This document shows positions 26,991 through 34,783 of a DNA stretch of 64,000 nt, one piece after another. Within the stretch, counting starts at the first letter, position 1; the number at the start of each line of letters is the position of its first letter. The translations under genes were made by a program, and so were the position numbers. Under the pieces are notes generated by a model. It ran no database searches. It saw only the letters and a list, made by a program, of their open reading frames with translations, and was not told where the DNA came from. This DNA comes from Sedimentitalea todarodis (GTDB lineage: Bacteria; Pseudomonadota; Alphaproteobacteria; Rhodobacterales; Rhodobacteraceae), in assembly GCF_032595355.1 (NCBI RefSeq), contig NZ_JASMWN010000001.1, forward strand, positions 310,001-374,000, given 5' to 3'.

Positions 26991-29351
26991 ATGAGCAGTT
27001 TTGACGATATCGACACCTTTGAAGGCGGATCGCTTTCGGCGCGCGCAATGGCCGCGCGCCCGCAGCCCTATCTTGACGGCCTGAACCCGGCACAACGCGA
27101 GGCGGTCGAAAAACTGGACGGCCCGATGCTGATGCTGGCCGGGGCAGGGACCGGCAAGACCAAGGCGCTGACTGCCCGGATCGTGCATCTGATGCAGACC
27201 GGCGCGGCGCGACCGAACGAGATTCTGGCGGTGACCTTCACCAACAAGGCCGCGCGCGAAATGAAGAATCGCGTGGGTGGCATGTTGGGGCAATCGATTG
27301 AAGGGATGCCGTGGCTGGGCACGTTCCATGCGATCTGTGTGAAACTGTTGCGCCGCCATGCGGAACTTGCCGGGCTGAAGTCAAATTTCACCATTCTGGA
27401 TACCGACGATCAAATCCGGCTGATGAAGCAATTGATTTCCGCGACGGGGATCGACGACAAGCGTTGGCCAGCACGGCAACTCGCAGGGATCATCGACGGC
27501 TGGAAAAACCGCGCGTTGACGCCCGAAAAAGTGCCAGCGTCGGATGCGGGCGCCTACAACAACATGGGTGTCAAACTGTACGCCCAGTATCAGGCGCGGT
27601 TGAAAGAGCTGAACGCGGTCGATTTCGGCGATCTGCTGTTGCACATGGTGACGATTTTCCAGAGCCACCCGGATGTTCTGGAGCAATACCAGCGCTGGTT
27701 CCGCTACATCCTCGTGGATGAGTATCAGGATACCAACGTCGCCCAATACATGTGGCTGCGGCTGCTGGCGGCGTCGCACCGGAACATCTGTTGTGTCGGT
27801 GATGATGACCAGTCGATCTATGGCTGGCGCGGGGCCGAGGTGGGCAATATCCTGCGATTTGAAAAGGATTTCCCCGGCGCGCATGTGGTGCGGCTGGAAC
27901 AGAATTATCGCAGCACGCCGCATATTCTGGCTGCTGCTTCGGGTGTCATCCGAGGCAATGAAGGGCGTTTGGGCAAAGAGCTGTGGACCGAAGCCGAAGG
28001 CGGTGAGAAGGTCCGCTTGATCGGTCATTGGGACGGCGAGGAAGAGGCGCGTTGGATCGGTGAAGAGATCGAGGCGATGCAGGGCGGTGCACGCGGGCTG
28101 CGGCCGATCGGACTCGACGAGATGGCCATCCTTGTCCGCGCCAGCCACCAGATGCGTGTCTTTGAGGACCGGTTCCTGACCATCGGTCTGCCGTATCGCG
28201 TAATCGGCGGACCACGGTTCTACGAGCGGATGGAAATCCGCGATGCCATGGCCTATTTCCGCGTCGTGGTCAGCCCCGAGGACGATCTGGCGTTTGAACG
28301 GATCGTCAACACGCCAAAACGGGGCCTGGGTGACAAGGCGCAACAGACCATTCAGACCACGGCGCGTGCCAATGGCGTGCCCCTGATCGAAGGGGCGCGG
28401 CTTGCGGTGCAGGATGGTTTGATCAAAGGCAAGGGGGCTGCGGCGCTGGCCGGACTGGTCGAAGGCATCGCGCGATGGGGCCGGATGGCCGACGATGCAG
28501 GCATGACCCACATGGAACTGGCCGAGATCATTCTGGACGAAAGCGGCTATACCGGCCATTGGCAGAACGACAAGACGCCCGAGGCACCGGGCCGGCTCGA
28601 GAATCTCAAGGAATTGATCAAGGCGTTGGAGGGGTTCGAGAACCTGCTGGGGTTTCTGGAACACGTCAGCCTGATCATGGACAATGAAAAAGATGACGCC
28701 GGGCAGAAGGTCAGCATCATGACCCTGCACGCCGCCAAGGGGCTGGAATTTCCCGCCGTGTTCTTGCCGGGCTGGGAGGACGGGTTGTTTCCGTCACAGC
28801 GCAGCATGGATGAAAGCGGGCTCAAGGGGCTCGAGGAAGAACGCCGCCTCGCCTATGTCGGTATCACCCGCGCCGAAGAACTCTGCACGATCTCCTTTGC
28901 CGGAAACCGGCGGGTGTTTGGCCAATGGCAATCACAACTGCCGTCCCGCTTTATCGACGAATTGCCCGAAGAGCATGTCGAGGTACTGACCCCGCCGGGG
29001 CTTTACGGTGGTGGGTACGGGGCTGCAGGCATGGCGCAGCAACCGGATGTGCAATCTGATATTTCCGAGCGTGTGGCCAGGGCGGACGGGTACAATTCGC
29101 CCGGCTGGAAGCGGTTGCAGGCGCGGGCGGGCGAGCGGGGGTTGTCGCAACCCAAGGAGAGCCGGAACACCGTGATCGACATGAGCGCGGTCAGCAGCTT
29201 TGTTATCGGAGAGCGGGTGTTCCACCAGAAATTCGGCTATGGTGCCATCACCGGGATCGAAGGTGACAAGCTCGAGATCGACTTTGAAAAGGCCGGGTCC
29301 AAGAAGGTCGTGGCCCGGTTTGTCAGCGCAAGCGACGATATCCCGTTCTGA
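26991..29351 (+). CDS. uvrD: ATP-dependent DNA helicase, UvrD/PcrA type
   Basis: A 786-residue superfamily-1A 3'-5' helicase acting in nucleotide excision and mismatch repair. Motif Q is LNPAQREAVEKLDGP, motif I LAGAGTGKTKALTAR, motif II ILVDEYQDTN, motif III GDDDQSIYGWRGA, motif IV LEQNYRS, motif V MTLHAAKGLEFP and motif VI RRLAYVGITRAE; all are intact. The C-terminal tail ends in a Tudor-like segment (GERVFHQKFGYGAITGIEGD) typical of PcrA/UvrD and implicated in RNA polymerase binding. It follows the GH19 gene by 60 bp and converges with the cardiolipin synthase gene, with only 12 bp between stops. Confidence 0.96.
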   Translation: MSSFDDIDTFEGGSLSARAMAARPQPYLDGLNPAQREAVEKLDGPMLMLAGAGTGKTKALTARIVHLMQTGAARPNEILAVTFTNKAAREMKNRVGGMLGQSIEGMPWLGTFHAICVKLLRRHAELAGLKSNFTILDTDDQIRLMKQLISATGIDDKRWPARQLAGIIDGWKNRALTPEKVPASDAGAYNNMGVKLYAQYQARLKELNAVDFGDLLLHMVTIFQSHPDVLEQYQRWFRYILVDEYQDTNVAQYMWLRLLAASHRNICCVGDDDQSIYGWRGAEVGNILRFEKDFPGAHVVRLEQNYRSTPHILAAASGVIRGNEGRLGKELWTEAEGGEKVRLIGHWDGEEEARWIGEEIEAMQGGARGLRPIGLDEMAILVRASHQMRVFEDRFLTIGLPYRVIGGPRFYERMEIRDAMAYFRVVVSPEDDLAFERIVNTPKRGLGDKAQQTIQTTARANGVPLIEGARLAVQDGLIKGKGAAALAGLVEGIARWGRMADDAGMTHMELAEIILDESGYTGHWQNDKTPEAPGRLENLKELIKALEGFENLLGFLEHVSLIMDNEKDDAGQKVSIMTLHAAKGLEFPAVFLPGWEDGLFPSQRSMDESGLKGLEEERRLAYVGITRAEELCTISFAGNRRVFGQWQSQLPSRFIDELPEEHVEVLTPPGLYGGGYGAAGMAQQPDVQSDISERVARADGYNSPGWKRLQARAGERGLSQPKESRNTVIDMSAVSSFVIGERVFHQKFGYGAITGIEGDKLEIDFEKAGSKKVVARFVSASDDIPF

Positions 29352-29363
29352 ACCGCACGTGGA

Positions 29364-30791
29364 TCACAGGATTGGTCCGACCGTGGCAACCGCGTTGTTC
29401 CAGATGCGCCTGTGCCGCGGCCAGGCGTCCACGTCAGCAAGCGTCACAAGATCAGACTCGGCGATGTAATCGGCCTGGCGTGCGGTGATGTCGGCGGTGA
29501 TGGCACGATCGCACAGCAGCAGATTGTTTTCGTAGTTCAGATCAAAGCTGCGCAGGTCGAGGTTCGAGGACCCGATCAGGCTGACTTCATCGTCAATGGT
29601 CAGGGTCTTGGCGTGAAGCAAGCCGCCGCGATACTCGTGAATCGTCACCCCCGCCTCGAGCAGGTTGCGATAGCTGGAATGGCTGGCGGCGGCAACAATC
29701 CAGGAATCGTTCAGTTTGGGAAAGATCATCGTCACCGCAACGCCCCGAAAGGCTGCGGCGCAGATCGCCTCAAGCACGATGGCATTGGGCACAAAATAGG
29801 GCGTCGAAATCGTTACGCGTTTGCGGGCTCCGTTCATCAGCGTCGAAAACAGATGTGGTGTCGCCAATCGCCGCTCGGTCGGGCCGTCCCCCATAATCTG
29901 CGCGATACAGCCGGGTTCATGGCGGCCCGGAGTCAGCCGGAAATCGTCAAGCGACCCGCCAGAATGGGCGATCCAGTCGCCGGCGAACAACAACTGGTTC
30001 TGGGCGACCACCGGCCCTTCGATGCGCAGCATGATATCAACCCAGGGCGCATAGCGGGCCTTGACCCGGAATTCGGGGTCGGCACAGTTCTGGCTGCCGC
30101 AATAGGTGATTTTCCCGTCGATTACCGTGATCTTGCGGTGATTGCGCAGATCGAGCCGACTCTTGAAGATTGTCGCGATCGGGTTGTTGATCGGCAGCGC
30201 CACCGAAGTTTCAACACCCGCCTCGCGCATCTCGGCCCAAAGCGCCGATTTCACGAGGGTCCGCGATCCCAGTCCGTCGGCCATCGCCCGGCAGGTCACC
30301 CCCCGCCGCGCCGCGCGCATCAGCGCCTTGGCGGTGTTGGTGCCGGTCTCGTCATCCAGCCAGATATAGTAGAGGACGTGCACCTGGTGCTCTGCCGCAT
30401 CGATGTCGGCAATCAGGCGGTCGCGGGCGGTCTGCGCATCGGGCATCAGTTCCACGGCGTTCCCGGAGACCGGCGGAAACCCGTTGATCGAATGGCTATA
30501 CCGAAACGCGGGCACGAAACGGTCGGGTATCCGGTCGGTCGGGTCATCATCCGCCGATTGCAATTCGCGACCCATGGCATGAACCTCTTTCGTAACCGAG
30601 GCGATCCGTTTGCTGGCGGTATGGCCGAGGTCGATTTCTCCAAAGAGAAAATAGAGTATCGAGCCAACCACCGGAAGCACGCTGATCACCATGAACCAGG
30701 CCAGTCGGGTGGTGGCAGCCAGATCCTCCCGCAGCAGGATCCGAATGGTAAATGAAACAACGACCAGGATGTGGAGGGCGAGGGCAAGCAT
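29364..30791 (-). CDS. cls: Cardiolipin synthase (phospholipase D family)
   Basis: A 475-residue inner-membrane enzyme. The start at 30791 gives an immediate transmembrane helix (MLALALHILVVVSFTIRILL) and then a second one (WFMVISVLPVVGSILYFLFG); a GTG 60 bp upstream is an alternative. Two HKD motifs are present: NHRKITVIDGKITYCGSQN and HAKTLTIDDEVSLIGSSNLD, both HxKxxxxD. It condenses two phosphatidylglycerols (or PG with PE) to cardiolipin. The length is normal for bacterial ClsA-type enzymes. Its 5' end faces the CcsR sRNA cluster, which terminates about 120 bp upstream on the same strand. Confidence 0.92.
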   Translation of the reverse strand: MLALALHILVVVSFTIRILLREDLAATTRLAWFMVISVLPVVGSILYFLFGEIDLGHTASKRIASVTKEVHAMGRELQSADDDPTDRIPDRFVPAFRYSHSINGFPPVSGNAVELMPDAQTARDRLIADIDAAEHQVHVLYYIWLDDETGTNTAKALMRAARRGVTCRAMADGLGSRTLVKSALWAEMREAGVETSVALPINNPIATIFKSRLDLRNHRKITVIDGKITYCGSQNCADPEFRVKARYAPWVDIMLRIEGPVVAQNQLLFAGDWIAHSGGSLDDFRLTPGRHEPGCIAQIMGDGPTERRLATPHLFSTLMNGARKRVTISTPYFVPNAIVLEAICAAAFRGVAVTMIFPKLNDSWIVAAASHSSYRNLLEAGVTIHEYRGGLLHAKTLTIDDEVSLIGSSNLDLRSFDLNYENNLLLCDRAITADITARQADYIAESDLVTLADVDAWPRHRRIWNNAVATVGPIL

Positions 30792-30913
30792 GCGTGCTGT
30801 CTTTTCATGAGGGCGCGGTTGCGCATTACACACAGCAGAAATGATTTGCACAAGATTGGCAACGCTGGCGCGTCTTTCGCCGGAGTTTCCGAAACGAGAC
30901 GCTGGCCGAAAGG

Positions 30914-30950
30914 AAAAACGGCGACATCAGGGAGGAGGAATGATGCCGCC
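30914..30950 (-). terminator. Rho-independent terminator formed by the fourth CcsR hairpin
   Basis: The 9-bp GGCGGCATC/GATGTCGCC stem (30950 down to 30920) is followed on the minus strand by GTTTTT (30919-30914). The last sRNA hairpin therefore doubles as the terminator of the ccaF1-ccsR transcript. Confidence 0.75.
30920..30950 (-). ncRNA. ccsR4: CcsR-type sRNA hairpin 4 (CCUCCUCCC loop)
   Basis: A 9-bp stem (GGCGGCAUC/GAUGUCGCC) closes a loop that contains CCUCCUCCC. This is the anti-Shine-Dalgarno-like motif of the Rhodobacter CcsR (cuckoo) RNAs. It is nearly identical in stem to copy 2, and the oligo-U that follows marks the end of the transcript. Only the hairpin core is given; the processed RNA ends are not known. 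Confidence 0.8.
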
Positions 30951-30960
30951 GCTCCTACAA

Positions 30961-30994
30961 CACCAGTGCGCAGGGAGGAGGAACGCGCCCGGTG
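30961..30994 (-). ncRNA. ccsR3: CcsR-type sRNA hairpin 3 (CCUCCUCCC loop)
   Basis: The stem is CACCGG/CUGGUG plus GCGC/GCGC with one bulged A. The loop holds CCUCCUCCC (complement of 30972-30980). The stem sequence differs from copies 2 and 4, so the stem is kept by pairing while the loop is kept by sequence, as expected for a functional RNA. Confidence 0.8.
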
Positions 30995-31030
30995 TATCAA
31001 GCCCGGTCTGTTGGACCGGAATAAAGGTGC

Positions 31031-31061
31031 GGCGACATCAGGGAGGAGGAGAGATGCCGCC
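31031..31061 (-). ncRNA. ccsR2: CcsR-type sRNA hairpin 2 (CCUCCUCCC loop)
   Basis: The same 9-bp stem as copy 4 (GGCGGCAUC/GAUGUCGCC) closes a loop with CCUCCUCCC (complement of 31041-31049). A spacer of about 36 nt separates it from copy 3. Confidence 0.8.
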
Positions 31062-31069
31062 GCTGGAAA

Positions 31070-31102
31070 CAGACGCTCCAGGGAGGAGGAGAGGCGGGCC
31101 TG
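31070..31102 (-). ncRNA. ccsR1: CcsR-type sRNA hairpin 1 (CCUCCUCCC loop)
   Basis: This first copy starts about 29 nt after the DUF1127 stop codon. Its stem is less perfect (CAGG/UCUG, then CGC/GCG and UC/GG around a C-A mismatch), and its loop contains CCUCCUCCC (complement of 31081-31089). Co-transcription with the DUF1127 gene and later processing are inferred from the Rhodobacter sphaeroides locus. Confidence 0.72.
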
Positions 31103-31130
31103 AACTCGAGTAACAGTTGCGTCCTGCGTG

Positions 31131-31340
31131 TCAGTTTGCTTCGTAAGCGGCCTGGTAGGCGACACGTTTCAGGATCGAACGGCGCAGGCCGAGATCGGCA
31201 AGATCGCGATCCGACAAGGCCGACAATTCGTGTAGGGTGCGGCGATACACGCGATAGCTTTGAATCCGCGTCAATAGCCCCCGCAGCCATTCAGCTGCAC
31301 CGGGCGCGCTGTTTGAGTTCTTCAGTGCAAGTGTACTCAT
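31131..31340 (-). CDS. ccaF1: DUF1127 protein, CcaF1-like (leader gene of the CcsR sRNAs)
   Basis: A 69-residue protein ending in the arginine-rich DUF1127 (YjiS-like) domain: YRRTLHELSALSDRDLADLG then LRRSILKRVAY. The start has AAGGA upstream. In Rhodobacter sphaeroides a DUF1127 protein (CcaF1) of nearly the same size is co-transcribed with ccsR1-4 from a stress (RpoHI/RpoHII) promoter and acts as an RNA-binding protein affecting CcsR maturation and stability. The gene order here, DUF1127 then four CCUCCUCCC hairpins, is the same. The leader contains a small GGCGC/GCGCC hairpin (31363-31378). Confidence 0.85.
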   Translation of the reverse strand: MSTLALKNSNSAPGAAEWLRGLLTRIQSYRVYRRTLHELSALSDRDLADLGLRRSILKRVAYQAAYEAN

Positions 31341-31393
31341 TGGTCCTTACCTCAGATGCTTTGGCGCTTGTTTGCGCCTCGACTTGCAAGGAA

Positions 31394-31419
31394 GATAGGC
31401 CAATGCTGCAGATGCACAA
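31394..31419 (-). promoter_or_regulatory. Candidate stress-type promoter of ccaF1-ccsR
   Basis: On the minus strand TTGTGC (complement of 31414-31419) and CCTATC (complement of 31394-31399) are separated by 14 bases. This loosely resembles RpoH-type promoters (TTG... and CC-AT). The identification is speculative and rests mainly on how the Rhodobacter locus is regulated. Confidence 0.25.
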
Positions 31420-31572
31420 TAGGCGACTGTTCAATGCTGCTATGCAGCAATTGCATGGGGCAAATGTATGTTCAGTAGGCGATTGCTCCGATTCTGCATA
31501 GAAAACAGTCGTATTTCCCGTTTCAGGCGACTACGACCGGGCTAACGCATACAGTGGGCAAGGAATGATCAC

Positions 31573-32643
31573 ATGAAGATTACGCAAGGTCATGTAAAGT
31601 CAGTACTTTCGACTTTGAGTCTTCCCGACGGCGGTGACCTTGTGAGTCGCGACATGGTGCGTGCCATTGCGATCGACGGGGGCGCAGTTCGGTTTGTGAT
31701 CGAAGCACCGTCGCCAGAGATGGCGCAGCAAATGGAACCGTTGCGCCGTGCGGCAGAGGCCGCGATCCGGAATATGGAAGGTGTGGAAACCGTGTCGGTG
31801 GCGCTGACGGCGCATGGACCCGCAGAGAAACCTGCGGCGCCGAGCCTCAAGATCGGCGGCCACCCGAAACCACAGGAGGGGCCAACACGGCCCAGCGGAG
31901 TGGACCGGATCATCGCGGTTGCTTCGGGCAAGGGCGGTGTAGGGAAATCTACGGTGTCGTCCAATCTCGCGGTGGCCTTGGCGCGGGCGGGGCGCAAGGT
32001 GGGGCTGCTGGACGCTGACATATACGGTCCCAGCCAGCCGCGCATGATGGGCGCGTCCGGCAAACCGGCGTCGCCCGATGGCAAGACCATCATCCCCCTG
32101 CATGCACATGGGGTCACATTGATGTCGATCGGGTTCATGATCGAAGAAGGCAAGGCGATCGTCTGGCGCGGGCCCATGCTGATGGGCGCGCTGCAACAGA
32201 TGTTGGGACAGGTGGAGTGGGGCAAGCTGGACGTGCTGATTGTCGATCTGCCTCCGGGAACCGGGGATGTGCAACTGACACTCTGTACCAAGACGCAATT
32301 GACAGGCGCAATCGTGGTCAGCACGCCGCAGGATGTCGCGCTGCTGGATGCGCGCAAGGCGCTGGACATGTTCGCGACACTCAAGACACCGGTTCTCGGG
32401 CTCATAGAGAACATGTCTGGTTTCGTCTGTCCGGACTGTGGCGCAGAGCACCAGATATTCGGTCATGGCGGCGTGGCTGCCGAAGCCAACAAGCTGGGCG
32501 TGCCCCTGCTTGGGACCTTGCCGATTGACCTTGAAACGCGACTAGCGGGAGATGGCGGTACGCCGGTGGCAGCAGCAACCGGCCCTGCAGCAGAGGCGTA
32601 TGCGCGCATGGCGAACGGCCTGATTGAGGGCGGCATGGCCTGA
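31573..32643 (+). CDS. apbC: Iron-sulfur cluster carrier protein, Mrp/ApbC family
   Basis: A 356-residue P-loop ATPase that carries and transfers Fe-S clusters in the cytoplasm. The N-terminus (about residues 1-85) is a MIP18/DUF59 domain. The deviant Walker A reads ASGKGGVGKST near residue 115, with DADIYGPSQPRMM and DLPPGTGDVQLT following. The CxxC motif for the bridging cluster is CPDCGAEHQIFG near residue 282. Length and order match bacterial Mrp. The start has an AAGGA site. It is not coupled to mraZ, which lies 624 bp further on. Confidence 0.93.
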   Translation: MKITQGHVKSVLSTLSLPDGGDLVSRDMVRAIAIDGGAVRFVIEAPSPEMAQQMEPLRRAAEAAIRNMEGVETVSVALTAHGPAEKPAAPSLKIGGHPKPQEGPTRPSGVDRIIAVASGKGGVGKSTVSSNLAVALARAGRKVGLLDADIYGPSQPRMMGASGKPASPDGKTIIPLHAHGVTLMSIGFMIEEGKAIVWRGPMLMGALQQMLGQVEWGKLDVLIVDLPPGTGDVQLTLCTKTQLTGAIVVSTPQDVALLDARKALDMFATLKTPVLGLIENMSGFVCPDCGAEHQIFGHGGVAAEANKLGVPLLGTLPIDLETRLAGDGGTPVAAATGPAAEAYARMANGLIEGGMA

Positions 32644-32664
32644 TCGGCCCCGCTCGCGCCTGTC

Positions 32665-32679
32665 TGGGAAATCATGGGA
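32665..32679 (+). promoter_or_regulatory. Candidate MraZ operator, array 1
   Basis: TGGGA at 32665-32669 and again at 32675-32679, with five bases between. E. coli MraZ binds TGGGN repeats with exactly this spacing. The array shares TGGGAAATC-x-TGGGACA with array 2. Confidence 0.5.
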
Positions 32680-32809
32680 CATTGCTGAATCGCCGCGGTT
32701 TCAGGCCGAATCAGACGGCATGACTCTTGCGGAATGGACAAGATTCGCCTGAGATATCAGGAACATAAAGTGAACACGAGAGCTGTGAATGTCACATTTG
32801 GAAAAAAGT

Positions 32810-32824
32810 TGGGAAATCGTGGGA
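32810..32824 (+). promoter_or_regulatory. Candidate MraZ operator, array 2
   Basis: TGGGA at 32810-32814 and 32820-32824, spacing five, ending 5 bp upstream of a possible -35 element at 32830. A degenerate TGGAA at 32799 may be a third repeat. This placement next to a promoter-like patch makes it the best operator candidate for autoregulation of the dcw cluster. Confidence 0.6.
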
Positions 32825-32829
32825 CAAAT

Positions 32830-32857
32830 TTCAACTCAAACCAAGCCACTATATATT
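32830..32857 (+). promoter_or_regulatory. Candidate promoter of the dcw cluster
   Basis: TTCAAC (32830-32835) and TATATT (32852-32857) with a 16-bp spacer form a possible sigma-70 promoter in the most AT-rich part of the region, right after MraZ array 2. The leader to mraZ would be about 400 nt, which is long, so another promoter may exist nearer. Confidence 0.35.
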
Positions 32858-32979
32858 GTTATAAGTTCTCCACAGGGCACAACTTGTGACAAAGCGTTGT
32901 GCATTTTCCAGAAATTTCATCACATTTTACCAAGTTCTGGCCTAGGATTCGCTCGGGCCCTTTGCAATAAACAGTTGCG

Positions 32980-33004
32980 TCCCATTAATTCCCATGCGAT
33001 CCCT
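32980..33004 (-). promoter_or_regulatory. Candidate MraZ operator, array 3 (reverse orientation)
   Basis: On the plus strand TCCCA (32980), TCCCA (32990) and TCCCT (33000) follow with period 10, so the minus strand carries three TGGG/AGGG repeats with five-base spacers. It lies downstream of the promoter candidate, where binding could block elongation. Confidence 0.45.
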
Positions 33005-33267
33005 AGTTCATCGGATGAAGAAGACAGCAGGGGCACCAAACGACCCCAAGCCAACGATAAGCAGGTTTCATACAGGCTACGACTTCATCAGACCAAGAGA
33101 TCCGGCGCGCAAGCGAGCAGACATCCCCCCAGGTGGCGCGCGCGACTGGACACCCGCAAAGCGGGACGATGGCGGCGGGTTGATCAGTGGCAGCGGATCA
33201 ACCCGCCGTTTTCTCTTTCAGGGGGTGAGCAGACGGGCGTTGGGACGCGTATAGAAGGGCAGGGAAC

Positions 33268-33786
33268 TTGGGCCGCAGGTTCAGAGGCGAAGGCCACCAC
33301 AAGGTGGATGCAAAGGGCAGGGTGTCAATCCCGGCCTCTTTTCGCCGTGTGCTCGAATCCGGTGATCCCAATTTTCAATCAGGTGGCAACCCCGAGCTTG
33401 TGATCGTCTATGGCGATCATCGCCGCAGTTACCTTGAATGTTACACGATGAACGCGATCGACGAGGTCGATGCCAAGATTGACGCCATGCCGCGCGGTTC
33501 GATGGAACGCAAGATGTTGCAGCGCCTCTTCCACGGCCAGTCCTTTCCGACCACTGTTGACGAGACCGGGCGCCTGGTTCTGCCCGCCAAACTGCGCAAC
33601 AAGATCGGGCTGGAGGGCGAGGCCTTTTTTATCGCTGCCGGTGATACATTCCAGATATGGAAGCCCGAGACCTATGATACTGAGGAATTGGCCAAGACCG
33701 AGGCCTGGCTGGACGACCTTCCCGACGATTTCGATCCCCTTGTCTATCTGGACGGTGCCGGACCGCCCAGCGGTTCCGAGGGTTGA
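33268..33786 (+). CDS. mraZ: Transcriptional regulator MraZ
   Basis: A 172-residue DNA-binding regulator of the division cluster, with two AbrB-like SpoVT domains. The two conserved motifs are KVDAKGRVSIPASFRRVLE (near residue 13) and VDETGRLVLPAKLRNKIGL (near 92), both with the DxxGR pattern. The translation starts at TTG, with AGGG a few bases upstream; this start gives the family-typical GRRFRGEGHHKVD opening. MraZ oligomerises and represses its own operon through TGGG repeats, which are present upstream. It is followed by rsmH after 4 bp. The C-terminal tail is acidic and slightly longer than in E. coli. Confidence 0.95.
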   Translation: MGRRFRGEGHHKVDAKGRVSIPASFRRVLESGDPNFQSGGNPELVIVYGDHRRSYLECYTMNAIDEVDAKIDAMPRGSMERKMLQRLFHGQSFPTTVDETGRLVLPAKLRNKIGLEGEAFFIAAGDTFQIWKPETYDTEELAKTEAWLDDLPDDFDPLVYLDGAGPPSGSEG

Positions 33787-33790
33787 GCGG

Positions 33791-34783
33791 ATGGCGGTCG
33801 AGGCCCATCCGGAAAAGTCTGACGCCCACATTCCTGTCCTGCTGCGCCCCCTGCTTGCCGCTGTGTCGCCGGTTGGCGGTATCTGGCTTGACGGAACCTT
33901 CGGAGCCGGCGGGTATACACGCGGTTTGCTTGACGCAGGGGCCGACAAGGTCGTCGCGGTTGATCGCGATCCGTTGGCGTTCGACATGGCAAAGGGCTGG
34001 GCCGATCAATATGGTGATCGGCTGGTCATGCAATCCGGCGTGTTCTCGCGGATGGACGAATACGCGAGTGCGCTGGACGGCGTCGTGCTTGATCTCGGCG
34101 TGTCGTCAATGCAACTCGATCAGGCGGAACGCGGGTTCTCGTTCATGAGAGATGGTCCGCTGGACATGCGGATGTCGCAATCTGGCCCGTCCGCAGCCGA
34201 TCTTGTCAACGAGGCCGACGAGAGCGTGCTGGCCGACATTCTGTTTCACTATGGTGAAGAGCGCGCGAGCCGACGGATCGCGCGGGCTATCATCCGGGCG
34301 CGAACGGATGCGCCGGTCACCACGACGTTGCAACTCGCCGGGATCATCGAATCCTGCCTGCCCCGGCCAAAACCCGGGCAATCGCATCCGGCGACGCGCA
34401 GCTTTCAGGCGCTCCGGATCGCGGTCAACGAAGAGTATGACGAACTTTACCAGGGGCTCATGGCCGCCGAACGCGCGCTTAAACCCGGTGGGCAATTGGC
34501 CGTGGTCAGCTTTCATTCCATCGAGGACCGGATGGTAAAGCGATTTCTGTCGGCGCGTGCCGGGCAGGGCGGGCGCGCCAATCGCTACGCCCCCGAGACC
34601 GAAGAGGCAGCGCCGCAGTTCGCGCTCAAGTCACGCAAGGCCATCGGAGCCGATGAAGAGGAACTTGCCGAAAATCCGCGTGCACGATCGGCAAAACTGC
34701 GTGTTGCGATCCGCACGGATGCACCGGCAGGAACGCTCGACGCGCAGACCATTGGAACGCCACAGCTAAGAGGAGGACGCTGA
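33791..34783 (+). CDS. rsmH: 16S rRNA (cytosine(1402)-N(4))-methyltransferase
   Basis: A 330-residue SAM-dependent methyltransferase (formerly MraW) that methylates N4 of C1402 at the ribosomal P site. Landmarks are HIPVLLRPLL at the N-terminus, the SAM-binding GIWLDGTFGAGGYTRGLL, VVAVDRDP, LDLGVSSMQLDQAERGFSF and the C-terminal VVSFHSIEDRMVK. The ATG at 33791 gives the standard size. The stop overlaps the ftsL start as TGATG, so the two genes are translationally coupled. Confidence 0.96.
   Translation: MAVEAHPEKSDAHIPVLLRPLLAAVSPVGGIWLDGTFGAGGYTRGLLDAGADKVVAVDRDPLAFDMAKGWADQYGDRLVMQSGVFSRMDEYASALDGVVLDLGVSSMQLDQAERGFSFMRDGPLDMRMSQSGPSAADLVNEADESVLADILFHYGEERASRRIARAIIRARTDAPVTTTLQLAGIIESCLPRPKPGQSHPATRSFQALRIAVNEEYDELYQGLMAAERALKPGGQLAVVSFHSIEDRMVKRFLSARAGQGGRANRYAPETEEAAPQFALKSRKAIGADEEELAENPRARSAKLRVAIRTDAPAGTLDAQTIGTPQLRGGR

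Larger units (their letters stand above)
32644..33267 (+). other. 624-bp leader/intergenic region upstream of mraZ
   Basis: No credible gene is present: the frames found here overlap mraZ or lack ribosome sites. It holds three period-10 TGGGA arrays, an AT-rich promoter-like patch (about 32840-32870), and a GC-rich last 170 bp that would be a long leader of the division-cluster transcript. MraZ starts at a TTG preceded by an AGGG site at its end. Confidence 0.8.

Noticed and set aside
30920..31102. CRISPR-like regular repeats
   Set aside because: Only four copies, with unequal units and spacers and two different stems; the structure fits sRNA hairpins after a DUF1127 gene.
30940..31113. Plus-strand frame of 57 codons with a near-perfect GGGAGGAGG site before ATGATG
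   Set aside because: The ribosome-site look comes from the complement of the CCUCCUCCC sRNA loop, and the frame spans four hairpins; the encoded peptide is low complexity and has no family.
32789..33403. Plus-strand frame overlapping the mraZ start
   Set aside because: No ribosome site or family, and it runs into mraZ in another frame.
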